A stretch of 64,000 nucleotides of DNA from Spirosoma agri (GCF_010747415.1 NZ_JAAGNZ010000001.1:1798001-1862000); one strand, 5' to 3'. Positions 53,673 to 62,612 are shown, numbered from the stretch's first letter. Numbers and translations are program-made. The notes: a model not told the origin generated them from the sequence alone.

Positions 53673-56600
53673 ATGCCCCATATCCTTCGCATTGATAATG
53701 ACCCGAATGTGGTCGAACAGAATCACCTCGGCTGGACGGGTGGAACCGTCGGGCTGGTGGGCAACCGTATTGAACACATTTCTGATACGCTGCTAAACCA
53801 GGCTGGTATGGCGGCTAAAGCAGGCACGTCGATTCCGTCGCCGTTCGCGCGGCTGTACCTGTTCGATGCGGCTTTCCGGCTGGTCATGAACGACCTTCGG
53901 CCTGCTCAGCCAACCATGTACCATGTGCTGGTGTCGCATTGTCTTGACCTGCTTGAACTCTTGTTCCAGGCGGGTGGCAGCCCTGATCTAACCTATCGCG
54001 TCTGGAACCGGGCCGACCGATTGGGTGCCCTGAACCAGAAGGCTCCGCTACCCAACGCACCCAACCGTCGGCATCCGCACCGGGTACTGGCCAAAGCGCT
54101 CGAACTGGATATGCGCCACGATCTGGCTAACCTGCAAACGTTCACGCTGATCTATTACAAAGGCGCTCTGCTGGGTGGCACGTCGCCCCTGACACTCGTA
54201 TTTACGTCGCCCAACTGGGAGCAGGAACGTCAGAACAAATTTCTCGATCCGCCAAAGAGCAGCACCGGACGGACGCTGTTTCAGCAGGAGTACGTTCCGC
54301 TCGAAAACCGGGATCGCTCGTTCGTGACGTATCTGAGCCGTCTGTTTGAGCAGTACAAAAACCTGCTGCCCGAAAACAGTGGCCTGACCAAGTTTTTAGA
54401 TAAACTGTTCCGCGATAACCCATACCCGCTGCCCGTTGATGCCGGAAAAACGCTCAACGATTTCAATCCGATCAGTACCAACATTGAAGGGTTCAGTACG
54501 CTACAGGTTGTGACGGGCTTGCCGTTGTACAGCGTCCGGGCGGATGACGTATTGCGGGAAGTGGAGAGCAACAGCGATTTTGTGATGCTGCCCACGGTTG
54601 GCTATTATAAGGAAGAGACCAATAAAAACGGCGTAAAAACCAACGTCCGGCCACCGCTGGCACTGGCTTCGCGCATGGATGTACGGGGGCGCTACGTTAA
54701 AAATACGGACTGGGATTCGCGCACCGTCATCCCGTCGTCGTTGCTGAACGATCTGGGAGCGGGGGGCTTATTGGCCGACCGGCGGCTGCCGGGTGTCGAT
54801 AATGTGCAATATCCGTTCGTTTCGACCGACGATTTTCTAGAGGATTTCTTGATCCGGATGCCGTTCAAAATCAACAGTGAACGGTTCTTTACGGGAACAC
54901 TCAACCGCGCCGACTGCGATTTTCTGCTGCCGGTCCGGAAGGAGTATTTCAATTTCTTTACCCTCGACGACCTGCGGACTAACCTGACGCTGGACATTGG
55001 CGATCAGCGCGTGACGGCGGTTCTCAAAGTGCCCGTACGCGGACAGGGCATTCGGTTCGTAGAGTTTCGGAAGACTTATGAGCTCAACGAACCTGAAAAA
55101 GTGCTCGATCTGCCCGTCGGAATGGGATTTTTTCCATTCTACCGGATGACGCTGCCCGATCAGCAAGCCCTGAACCAGTACACGGTTCTTCTGGCCGATG
55201 GCACCACATCGCAGGCGACGCAGGCCAATTTTTACCGCTTCCCGGATGTGGTGAACCGACACGCGCTGACGAGTGGAAAGCCGCAGCCCCGGAGTCCGAA
55301 AGTGGGCGAACGGCCCGCATCGTATTATTACAAGGTCAATGGCGCGTTCGATCTGGTCGAAATTCAACTGGCGAATAACGACATTCCCTACCGGGGTGTT
55401 GTCGTACCCGAGTTTACGATCGTTTCGACGCGGGGCTACGAAGAATTTACGTTCGCTATTGACTTCGGAACCTCGAATACGCACGTGGCCTACCTCGTTC
55501 GCGATCAGGGCGGCTCGAAACCCGATCCGGAACCGCTGACGGTCACCGAAGATGATCTGCAAATGGTGTTGCTCAATAAACCCTATTCGGGACCGGGCAT
55601 CAGCAAAGATTACGACCGCTACAGCGTCAGGAGTAGTTTCGGCTCGTTCGAGCAGCTGGAACCCCTGGTGCGCCGGGAGTTCGTGCCGCCACTTATCGGT
55701 CGAAATGCGCGGCTGGGTACACCGTTTGCGTTTCCGCTCCGGACCACCATCTACGAGCGTGAAGGGTTGACACAAGGGGGCGATTATCTGTTCTCGAAAC
55801 TGAACCTTGGTTTTAACATCGACCTCGAACAGGTGACCGTTGGCGATAACAACCGCTACGTATCGACGTTGAAATGGCTGTTCGAAAACAAACCGAACGA
55901 TACCCTGAACGACCTTCGGGTGCGTGCCTTCTTCGAAACATTGCTGTTGCTGATTCGTCATAAAGTAATTCAGAACAAAGGCGATGTGGCCCTGACGAAA
56001 ATCGTCTGGCTGGCTCCGTCGAGTATGACCCGGCGCACCCGAAACCGCCTGACTGCCGAGTGGAATAAAGCCATGCAGGAAGTATTCGGTACGACATCCT
56101 ACTTTCAGGATGAACCGATTCTGGAATCGCTGGCCCCTTATTTTTACCTGCAACGGCAGGGTGTTCTGCCCACGGCCAACGCGGTGAACGTAGATATTGG
56201 GGGTGGTACATCGGATTTGATGTTCTTCGCCCAGGGCCAGCGTCGGTATTTCAATACGTCGTTCCGGTTTGCGGCCAACGACATCTGGGGTGGCGGACTC
56301 GACGAGACCGGTGCGCCCTCGGGTCGGATGGATAACGGATTTGTGTCTAACTTCCTGACGTATCGTAGCAATAACCCATCGAGTCAGAAAACGGGTGCCG
56401 ACCAGACACTGGACGCGTTTCTGGACCCCAAACGCCGGATGTCGCCCGAAGATGTGGTCAGTTTGTTGTTCAAATACGATGATCACTTCCAGTTTACGAA
56501 GGCCATTCAGAACCAGCAACCGGCGCTGCTGATCGTGCTGTACCTGCACTACGCATCGATTATCTACCACCTGGTGCAACTGATCGAAGCGCAGGAAAAG

Positions 56601-57239
56601 CAGGAAGCGGGCGTTCCGCTCGACCTGCCCCGTTTCCTGACGTTTACGGGACGAGGTAGCCAATACCTGAACCTGCTCGGTACGCGGGGTGATCTGGTCG
56701 ATTACACGAAGCGTCTGTTTGCGGCTTATACCACCAAACAGGTGCCTGCCAATTTTCAGATTCTGCTGACCGACAACCCAAAGGAAACGACGGCGAATGG
56801 TGCGGTTCTGTACCAGACGGCTACGGATCGGGATCAGTATCGGGGTAATCAAACCACGGCGTACTGGGGGAATGAACCCACCCATCCCGTAACGTTCACC
56901 TATAACGAAACGACGGTCGATGCCGCGGGCAGCGAAAATGATTTCCACGATTCAGTAGTACGGAACGTGCGTGACTTCCTGGAGAAAACGCTGAAGAATA
57001 GTTCGGTTTCGGCTTTCCTTGGTGATTTTGGAATTCGCCGGACGCAGGATTATTACAACTTCCTGGTGGGTTCGGACGAAACCGTAACCCGGAGTAGCGT
57101 CTTGCACGATAGCTACATGCTGGCCAAACTGCCCATTGAGCGGGACACGGATGCGCGGTTGTCGGAAACGTTCTTTTTCCTGCCGCTCAAAAATGCGCTC
57201 TACGAACTGTCGAAATACATTGCCAAAAATCAGTCGTAA
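53673..57239 (+). CDS. Giant actin/Hsp70-fold ATPase with unknown N-terminal region
   Basis: A 1188-residue protein. Residues about 590-1150 hold an actin/Hsp70-type ATPase: phosphate-1 FAIDFGTSNTHVAYLV near residue 597, phosphate-2 VNVDIGGGTSDLMFF near 841, and the adenosine-binding LTFTGRGSQYLN near 991. The N-terminal ~590 residues (with SIPSPFARLYLFDAAFR near residue 50) match no family that I know, and contain regularly alternating beta and helix segments. The whole is much longer than an actin or DnaK; it may be a substrate-remodelling ATPase rather than a filament protein. It follows the tubulin-like gene by 62 bp. Virulence-factor SrfB proteins are a possible distant relative, but motif evidence is too thin to assign. 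Confidence 0.78.
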   Translation: MPHILRIDNDPNVVEQNHLGWTGGTVGLVGNRIEHISDTLLNQAGMAAKAGTSIPSPFARLYLFDAAFRLVMNDLRPAQPTMYHVLVSHCLDLLELLFQAGGSPDLTYRVWNRADRLGALNQKAPLPNAPNRRHPHRVLAKALELDMRHDLANLQTFTLIYYKGALLGGTSPLTLVFTSPNWEQERQNKFLDPPKSSTGRTLFQQEYVPLENRDRSFVTYLSRLFEQYKNLLPENSGLTKFLDKLFRDNPYPLPVDAGKTLNDFNPISTNIEGFSTLQVVTGLPLYSVRADDVLREVESNSDFVMLPTVGYYKEETNKNGVKTNVRPPLALASRMDVRGRYVKNTDWDSRTVIPSSLLNDLGAGGLLADRRLPGVDNVQYPFVSTDDFLEDFLIRMPFKINSERFFTGTLNRADCDFLLPVRKEYFNFFTLDDLRTNLTLDIGDQRVTAVLKVPVRGQGIRFVEFRKTYELNEPEKVLDLPVGMGFFPFYRMTLPDQQALNQYTVLLADGTTSQATQANFYRFPDVVNRHALTSGKPQPRSPKVGERPASYYYKVNGAFDLVEIQLANNDIPYRGVVVPEFTIVSTRGYEEFTFAIDFGTSNTHVAYLVRDQGGSKPDPEPLTVTEDDLQMVLLNKPYSGPGISKDYDRYSVRSSFGSFEQLEPLVRREFVPPLIGRNARLGTPFAFPLRTTIYEREGLTQGGDYLFSKLNLGFNIDLEQVTVGDNNRYVSTLKWLFENKPNDTLNDLRVRAFFETLLLLIRHKVIQNKGDVALTKIVWLAPSSMTRRTRNRLTAEWNKAMQEVFGTTSYFQDEPILESLAPYFYLQRQGVLPTANAVNVDIGGGTSDLMFFAQGQRRYFNTSFRFAANDIWGGGLDETGAPSGRMDNGFVSNFLTYRSNNPSSQKTGADQTLDAFLDPKRRMSPEDVVSLLFKYDDHFQFTKAIQNQQPALLIVLYLHYASIIYHLVQLIEAQEKQEAGVPLDLPRFLTFTGRGSQYLNLLGTRGDLVDYTKRLFAAYTTKQVPANFQILLTDNPKETTANGAVLYQTATDRDQYRGNQTTAYWGNEPTHPVTFTYNETTVDAAGSENDFHDSVVRNVRDFLEKTLKNSSVSAFLGDFGIRRTQDYYNFLVGSDETVTRSSVLHDSYMLAKLPIERDTDARLSETFFFLPLKNALYELSKYIAKNQS

Positions 57240-57243
57240 CGGA

Positions 57244-58080
57244 ATGATGACGCAACGAGTCAAAAAAGGCTGGCTGTTAGCCATTGGGCTGACAGTCAGC
57301 ATAGTCGCGCAGGCGCAGAATGTTGAGACCACCGCATCGAAGCCAACGTTCTACACGTATTTGTCGTTGATTCTGGCGTTGCTGGCCTTGATCGGTCTCG
57401 TCCTGCTCTGGTGGCAAAGTCGGCTGGGCTGGGAAAAAATAAATTCGCAAGGAAGATCGGCATCCAGCGGAAGTGCAAACGTCGTTCAGGAGTTAAGCAA
57501 CCGGGTATCGTCGCTGGAGCGCGATAATAAAGCACTTATTAATGATGTGAAGGTGCTTAAGGAACAGTTAGGCCAATTGAAACAGGCCGCCCGTACCGAC
57601 AATCGGCAACCGGCGGCACCTGCCCCCAATCCTCAACAACCAGCAGCTGTGCCCAGACCCGTACCGACACAGCAAGCCGTTCGGCCCAGCGAGCCTGCCC
57701 CGCAACGGACTACCATGCCCGCACCTACACAGGTGCAGCGGTCCGCTCCGGTCAATACGCCACCGGCTAAGCTGTACGCGCGAACCGCCGATGTCCCCGG
57801 TGGGTTTAGTGTAGCCAGTCTGGTCGAAACCCCGAATCGGCCAATGGTATTCGTGATCACACCAACCGGAGCAGGGCAGGCTACGTTCCGCGTAACGGAT
57901 GATCCCGAAGCCCAGCGGCTAGCCTTGAGCGATCCGTATTCGTACCTGAGTGATGCCTGCAATTACCAGTCACGGCCCGAAGTTAACAGCCGCATCCACA
58001 TGGTTGCTGACGGGAAACTGCAATTGCAAGGCGAAAAATGGCATATTGTCGAAAAAGCGGAAATTAGTTTCTACGCCTAA
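57244..58080 (+). CDS. Membrane-anchored coiled-coil protein
   Basis: A 278-residue protein (start ATG 57244 or 57247, four to seven bases after the actin-like stop). An N-terminal hydrophobic region has a signal-like segment (ending VAQAQN) and a second membrane helix (FYTYLSLILALLALIGLVLLWW, about 35-56). A coiled coil follows (about 78-118: VVQELSNRVSSLERDNKALI and DVKVLKEQLGQL), then a Pro/Gln-rich linker (about 120-175), and a C-terminal beta-rich domain of about 90 residues (KLYARTADVPGGFS..., then QATFRVTDDPEAQRLALSDP). Unknown family. The tight spacing marks it as part of the actin/tubulin operon. Confidence 0.75.
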   Translation: MMTQRVKKGWLLAIGLTVSIVAQAQNVETTASKPTFYTYLSLILALLALIGLVLLWWQSRLGWEKINSQGRSASSGSANVVQELSNRVSSLERDNKALINDVKVLKEQLGQLKQAARTDNRQPAAPAPNPQQPAAVPRPVPTQQAVRPSEPAPQRTTMPAPTQVQRSAPVNTPPAKLYARTADVPGGFSVASLVETPNRPMVFVITPTGAGQATFRVTDDPEAQRLALSDPYSYLSDACNYQSRPEVNSRIHMVADGKLQLQGEKWHIVEKAEISFYA

Positions 58081-58111
58081 TGTGTTCGTAGTTGGGTACG
58101 TGATGTCGTCC

Positions 58112-58135
58112 GGTGATCGGTTTACGCTGATCACC
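58112..58135 (+). promoter_or_regulatory. Dyad upstream of the WG gene, possible operator or hairpin
   Basis: Arms GGTGATC (58112-58118) and GATCACC (58129-58135). It lies 20-44 bases upstream of the -7 box at 58156 and so could overlap a -33 region. It is too short to be certain. Confidence 0.3.
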
Positions 58136-58155
58136 ATTTATCGAACCTACCCAGT

Positions 58156-58163
58156 TATCTTTG
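58156..58163 (+). promoter_or_regulatory. Bacteroidota -7 box (TATCTTTG)
   Basis: A perfect TAnnTTTG match 22-29 bases before ATG 58185. It suggests that the last gene of the locus also has its own promoter. It also argues against the TTG start at 58161, which would lie inside the box. Confidence 0.5.
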
Positions 58164-58184
58164 CTACCTATACAGGCAGTCACA

Positions 58185-59750
58185 ATGACGCTTACCGAAT
58201 TAAAAGAACGAATTAAGGAAGAAGTCGTCCTGCATGAAGGCGACCTGAAAGAGTGGCAATGGCGCAGAAATGGTCTGCTCACCGAAGCCGAGCAGGATGG
58301 TATTGCCTCCGCCGAATTCATGCGGCTGGTCAACGACGTGAGTTATCAGGTCGGGGGACTGTTTCCGCGCATCAACGCGTTGAAAGCGACCGCTGAATCG
58401 TATGCCCGCGCGGATAAAAAACAACTGTTGCCGCTTCATGTCGAGGAGATTGTCACGGAAGCCGAGCGTCTGACCTTATCCCGCCCGTTTGTCGAAAAAC
58501 GCTGGCTTCCGGCTATTCTGGCTACGATTCCAGACCCGCCCAAATCGGAGCCAGTCGCCACACCCGTTCCGGTACTCGCGCCAACCCAAACTATGGCGGC
58601 TCCCGTTGTTCCGGCAAGTCTGAGTCGGGAGGATGTGCGTCGGAAGATTGCGGCTAAACTGGACGATTACAAATCGGAACGCATCATCCCGTCGTGGGTG
58701 TTGCGCGATCTGGGGCAAGCAATCAATGCGGATGAGCCGGTCGTGACGGAAGAAATTTTCTCGTATCTGGTCAGTAACTTTTTCAAGGCCGCCCGCGAAC
58801 CGCAGGGGAATACGCTCCGCGAGCGACTGGTGTCTACGGATTGGGAAAATGTGCTTTACAAAGCCACTACAGAACCAGCCCCCGTCAAAACGCCGGAACC
58901 GTACCGACCCGAGCCGTCGCGCGTTCCGGAGCCGCAGCCCATTGTCCGTTCCTTTACCGCCCAGCCCGCCCGCGTACGAAAGGGCGAACCCGTAACCTTG
59001 TCCTGGGATGTAGAAAACCTGCTGGCCGTGACGATCGATGATCTGGGTACAGGCTTGTCTCCACAAAATAGGGGATGGGTGAAGCCGACCAAAACGACGG
59101 AATATACCCTTTTCGACGTGAATAATAACCCACTAAGTACCGTTCGGGTGGAAGTTATTCGTCCTGATCGCAGTGGTATATATGGAGTGCTGTTCGCGCT
59201 GGCGTTGCTGGCCCTGATTTACTGGTTCATCAAAAATACGAACTCGGGAAGGACGGAACCGCCCGAGAAGCCACAAACGGAAAAGACCACCAAACGGTCG
59301 GTGAGCAGGCCCGTTCGCGCCGTGAAGAAGAAACGGAAGAAAGACGTTTCGCCGACTGAATCGTTTGTGGAAAAACCGGCTGAACAGTCTACTAAAGAGG
59401 AGCCGTTGCTGACGGCCAGTAGTCGGAAAGAGGACGTTCCGGTTTCCAGTAAACCCGCGCCCGTCGTTCGTGAGCAGCCCGAAACGCGATCGTCGTCGCA
59501 AACGGCCAGGCCACAGTACTCGGAACCGACGAACAAACCCTACGATAAAGTAGACAGTCGCACCGATGAGCAGGGCTGGCGGATGGCCCGAAAAGGGAAG
59601 CGGTGGGGCTATGTCAATGAATTCGATGAGTGGGTCATCAATCCCCAGTTTGAAGCCACGACTCCGTTTCGTAGCAACAATACGGCCTCCGTTTTTTTGA
59701 ACGGCCAGCTTATGACCATCAACCGGGCGGGCGAACAGATCCGAAACTAG
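58185..59750 (+). CDS. Membrane protein with Ig-like domain and C-terminal WG repeat
   Basis: A 521-residue protein from ATG 58185. The N-terminal third is a helical, charged region (about 1-105, with TLTELKERIKEEVVLHEGD; then after a Pro-rich linker 140-225, ending LVSTDWENVLYK) that seems to occur twice. An Ig-like domain follows at about 255-330 (FTAQPARVRKGEPVTLSWDV). One membrane helix (about 338-356, YGVLFALALLALIYWFI) separates it from a basic/Ser-rich linker and a C-terminal WG-type repeat (GWRMARKGKRWGYVNEFDEW, about 465-510). It is the last gene of the vWA-tubulin-actin locus, with 104 bp before it. Confidence 0.75.
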   Translation: MTLTELKERIKEEVVLHEGDLKEWQWRRNGLLTEAEQDGIASAEFMRLVNDVSYQVGGLFPRINALKATAESYARADKKQLLPLHVEEIVTEAERLTLSRPFVEKRWLPAILATIPDPPKSEPVATPVPVLAPTQTMAAPVVPASLSREDVRRKIAAKLDDYKSERIIPSWVLRDLGQAINADEPVVTEEIFSYLVSNFFKAAREPQGNTLRERLVSTDWENVLYKATTEPAPVKTPEPYRPEPSRVPEPQPIVRSFTAQPARVRKGEPVTLSWDVENLLAVTIDDLGTGLSPQNRGWVKPTKTTEYTLFDVNNNPLSTVRVEVIRPDRSGIYGVLFALALLALIYWFIKNTNSGRTEPPEKPQTEKTTKRSVSRPVRAVKKKRKKDVSPTESFVEKPAEQSTKEEPLLTASSRKEDVPVSSKPAPVVREQPETRSSSQTARPQYSEPTNKPYDKVDSRTDEQGWRMARKGKRWGYVNEFDEWVINPQFEATTPFRSNNTASVFLNGQLMTINRAGEQIRN

Positions 59751-59754
59751 TCGA

Positions 59755-61353
59755 TCACTCCGATTCCGTCAGTACGGTCAGGTTTTGAAATTTCACCGTA
59801 GGGGAGGCCGTAACGAACCCAACTCCGTTGCCTTTGAACGGCCGGAACACGTGGGGGCTATCTTCCACTTCCTTCCCATTGATGTAAAAATGCAGCTGAT
59901 TCAACTCCTTTTTTACGGTCAGCGTATTTCGTTCGCGGTTGACGGTTACCTGGGGTGGGGTTGGCTTGCCGGGCATATAGTTGGCGAAGGTGTTTCCGTT
60001 GGTAATCGATTTAATAGAAACCCTGTCTGTGCCAATAAGTCGAAACTGGCAAAATGTAGTGCTGTTTTTTACCCCAATTAACAGACCTGCATCGGGCTGA
60101 ACACCGGGAGGTACGACCATATCGACCGTTATGGTAAACGATTTTGCTTTGTTGAGGTCCAGCGCTTCTGGTAACGCGATGAAGCTCTGAGCGGGATTGC
60201 CTGTCGATAAAGCCGTTTTCCGGATGTAATAATTGCCGGGACTCATCGTGAATTCGTACCCATTCTTCTGACCGACCAGCCAGCGATTCTGGTTGTTAGC
60301 GAACGATTCCGAAAACGAAGCGGGTGCTGTGTTGATCACGTCGGGCACTTCCGCAACCGATGATGGACTACCTGTCGGTTCGGGTGTTTTAGTCGGAACG
60401 TTGGCCGGTGTTGCGGGTAAACGGGCCGACGAGGTATACGTTGGTAGTATATCGGTTCCGGATGCGCCCAGTGTAACGCTCAACTTCTGGAACGCGGTCC
60501 AGTAGGCCGACGAGATCATGCCGATCCCATTACCCGCCAGCGTTTTGAACGGGTATGGACTACTGCGAATTTCCTGCTCATTGACGTAGAAGTAGAGGCC
60601 GTAGCCTTTCCGGCGGATGGTGAGCCGATTTCGGTTACGATCGACGGGAATCCCCGGTTTAAAGAAATCGCCGGGCATGTACGCTCCAGCGGCTATGCCG
60701 TTTACTACCTGGGTGATAGCCACGTCGCCTTCACTATTTATTATGAACGCGTTGTAATTCAGAGAGTCTTTAACGCCAAATAATAAACCGCCATTCGGTA
60801 CGCGTCCTGAATCGGCCAGCACGTCGATCTTGATCGTAAACTGATCGGCCGTGTTCAGGTTGATATTCGTCGGCAGGGGCACATAACTAAAGGCCACCTG
60901 CTGCGTGCTGTTGCTTCGCTTGCGAATGCTGTAGCGACCCAGCCCAATCTGATACTGATAATCGCCCTTGATTCCTGCTTTCCAGCCGTTTCTGTTCGTG
61001 GCAAAATCACCGGTAAAGGCCGGTCGAAACGTAGATGAGTTCGATGAACTGGTTCGACCCGATCTGGACACTGGCGCATTGGGCACCGATGGCTGCGTTG
61101 TCGGAACGGGTGCACCAGTGGGTAAATTGGTTTGGACGACCGAAGGCGGAGAAACCGCGGATGACGTTACTCCGGATTGGGTACGTGTGGGTGTGGCTGG
61201 TGCGTTAACGGGATTGGAAGCGGTTGGCTTAAGCGAAACGTTTTGCCAGTCGCTGGATGCCGAATAGATGAACGGCTTTGCCTGTTTCGTCGTCTGACCA
61301 AAGCCGTTTATCGATAGCAGAATAAGAAAAGCAAGTACTGATAACCGGCGCAT
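59755..61353 (-). CDS. Secreted protein with two LamG/concanavalin-like domains
   Basis: A 532-residue exported protein (signal MRRLSVLAFLILLSINGFGQ). After a Thr/Pro-rich linker, two homologous ~180-residue domains follow (about 115-300 and 345-530). They share the pattern FxxNxNxWxxGxKxxYxxxIxxGxYxIRK, a long-spaced FSYVPLPTNINLNTADQFTI / SFIALPEALDLNKAKSFTI pair, GLLFGVKDS / GLLIGVKNS, and LTIRRKGYGLYFYVNEQEI / LTVKKELNQLHFYINGKEV. The fold fits the concanavalin/DUF1080-like jelly roll. It probably binds or cleaves sugar or protein at the surface. It converges with the WG gene of the tubulin/actin locus at a 4-bp gap. Confidence 0.78.
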   Translation of the reverse strand: MRRLSVLAFLILLSINGFGQTTKQAKPFIYSASSDWQNVSLKPTASNPVNAPATPTRTQSGVTSSAVSPPSVVQTNLPTGAPVPTTQPSVPNAPVSRSGRTSSSNSSTFRPAFTGDFATNRNGWKAGIKGDYQYQIGLGRYSIRKRSNSTQQVAFSYVPLPTNINLNTADQFTIKIDVLADSGRVPNGGLLFGVKDSLNYNAFIINSEGDVAITQVVNGIAAGAYMPGDFFKPGIPVDRNRNRLTIRRKGYGLYFYVNEQEIRSSPYPFKTLAGNGIGMISSAYWTAFQKLSVTLGASGTDILPTYTSSARLPATPANVPTKTPEPTGSPSSVAEVPDVINTAPASFSESFANNQNRWLVGQKNGYEFTMSPGNYYIRKTALSTGNPAQSFIALPEALDLNKAKSFTITVDMVVPPGVQPDAGLLIGVKNSTTFCQFRLIGTDRVSIKSITNGNTFANYMPGKPTPPQVTVNRERNTLTVKKELNQLHFYINGKEVEDSPHVFRPFKGNGVGFVTASPTVKFQNLTVLTESE

Positions 61354-61364
61354 GAAGATTCTGT

Positions 61365-62273
61365 CTAGAATAAATACCGGACGACCGCCGTTGGCTGCCC
61401 TGCCTGGAGTCCGGGGTAAATCGTAAAGGACTGAATCCGGCTGCCCTCTTTCTGTAGCCGGTCATTCCGCAATCCCCGCATAAACGTCAACACAACATCG
61501 GTAGCCACAGCGATCAGAGCACCTCGTGTGGCCAGCAGATAACGGCTGTGATGATCGTCGGACAGCTTACGATACGTTTCGGCAGCCGGCGTACTTTTCT
61601 GTTGTTCGTACAGAGAAAGGTTATCGATGGATTTTTGCCGCTCCACAATGCCGTAAGCGGCCAACCCATAACACCCAATGAATAGTAACGGACGAAGGCC
61701 AAGTTTTGGTTTGGGTAACTGGACAAAAACATTGCCGATACCCGGTGCCACCACTGACAGCAACGCCCAGGCTGGACCAGCGTAGCGCCGGTTTTGCGGT
61801 TGGACCGCACTAGGTTGGACCGCACTAGGTTGGCCCGTAGCGGATGGTATGGCCGGTGAAGGAGCCGATCCAGTTGTGGCAGCCGGGTCACGTTGGGCTG
61901 GACTATCCGGACTGGCAGCTAGTGTCGTCGTGTTAGGTGGGAGTCCGGTTTTAACCCGAACAGTTGCCTGAATTTCTTCATTCAGTGCGTAGCCATTGGC
62001 CAATGCATTCCAGATGATCCGCCGATCCGTACCCGCTATAACCCGTAGCCCTACATCACCCCGCACAAACTGAGGGAGCATACGCAGGGGGCCACGAACA
62101 CGGCTCTGAACGTCTGCGTAAATGGAATCACCAGGCCGGGCCGTGAGCAGATCGTAGCGAATTTCCAGTTGAGTCGAGTCGAATACACGCAGTCTGACGT
62201 TGCGCACACGTTCCTGGGCCAGACTGGATAAACTGGTAACTAGGCTGAGTAGACTGAAAAAAAACAGACGCAT
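61365..62273 (-). CDS. Secreted/membrane protein with Bacteroidota N-terminal beta-sandwich
   Basis: A 302-residue protein with a signal ending SSLAQ (about residue 20). Residues 24-110 form a beta-sandwich (RVRNVRLRVFDSTQLEIRYD, then ARPGDSIYADV and VRGDVGLRVIAGTDRRIIW) of a type often fused to variable partners in Bacteroidota. A Pro/Ala-rich linker carries a 15-bp tandem repeat (SAVQPSAVQP), then helical hydrophobic segments (about 170-185, 195-212, 250-270) anchor the protein. Function unknown. It lies 11 bp upstream of the LamG protein gene on the same strand, so the two form an operon. Confidence 0.7.
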   Translation of the reverse strand: MRLFFFSLLSLVTSLSSLAQERVRNVRLRVFDSTQLEIRYDLLTARPGDSIYADVQSRVRGPLRMLPQFVRGDVGLRVIAGTDRRIIWNALANGYALNEEIQATVRVKTGLPPNTTTLAASPDSPAQRDPAATTGSAPSPAIPSATGQPSAVQPSAVQPQNRRYAGPAWALLSVVAPGIGNVFVQLPKPKLGLRPLLFIGCYGLAAYGIVERQKSIDNLSLYEQQKSTPAAETYRKLSDDHHSRYLLATRGALIAVATDVVLTFMRGLRNDRLQKEGSRIQSFTIYPGLQAGQPTAVVRYLF

Positions 62274-62612
62274 GATAAATCAGTTACGGACGAGAATCGG
62301 CGGGTCGTTGCTGATGGTTTGGTACGAACAGGCAAACGTCGGCGTTCCGAATCAACAGGTTCACAGCGCGCACCGATGAGCAGGAACAATCCGAATACCA
62401 ACCGTTTCTGCCTGGTCGTGGAATCATTCCTGGCAAATTAAGCAATATTATGCCAACCGATTATCGTTCCTCTACTAAATAGTGCCCGAGTGCGTACCGC
62501 AGGCACTTGTCGAATACCAATAAATTTTTTAAATTTAACGGTGAGCTATCAACGTAGGTCGTTGCTCACCGTCACATCAATTCCATGCTTACCCACTCCC
62601 CGATTGTCAATT
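62274..62612. other. Intergenic region of about 340 bp with a leader hairpin
   Basis: No gene seen. An inverted repeat at 62538-62572 (ACGGTGAG / CTCACCGT outer arms, with inner CAACG / CGTTG) lies about 40 bases before the sensor-kinase ATG, in an AT-rich upstream segment. It may be a leader hairpin or operator. No -7 box match was found. Confidence 0.45.

Noticed and set aside
54837..56948. Open frame of 703 codons on the minus strand within the actin/Hsp70-like gene
   Set aside because: It is fully antisense to a gene with clear ATPase motifs; its translation is Arg/Gln-rich with no domain, typical of a shadow in moderate-GC DNA.
50323..59750. Assignment of the locus as SrfABC, BREX or another named defence or virulence system
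   Set aside because: Only general fold similarity (actin/Hsp70, tubulin-like, vWA) can be seen; no hallmark gene of those systems is present.
59755..62273. Inclusion of the two secreted proteins in the tubulin/actin operon
   Set aside because: They are on the opposite strand and converge with the last gene, so they cannot share its transcript.
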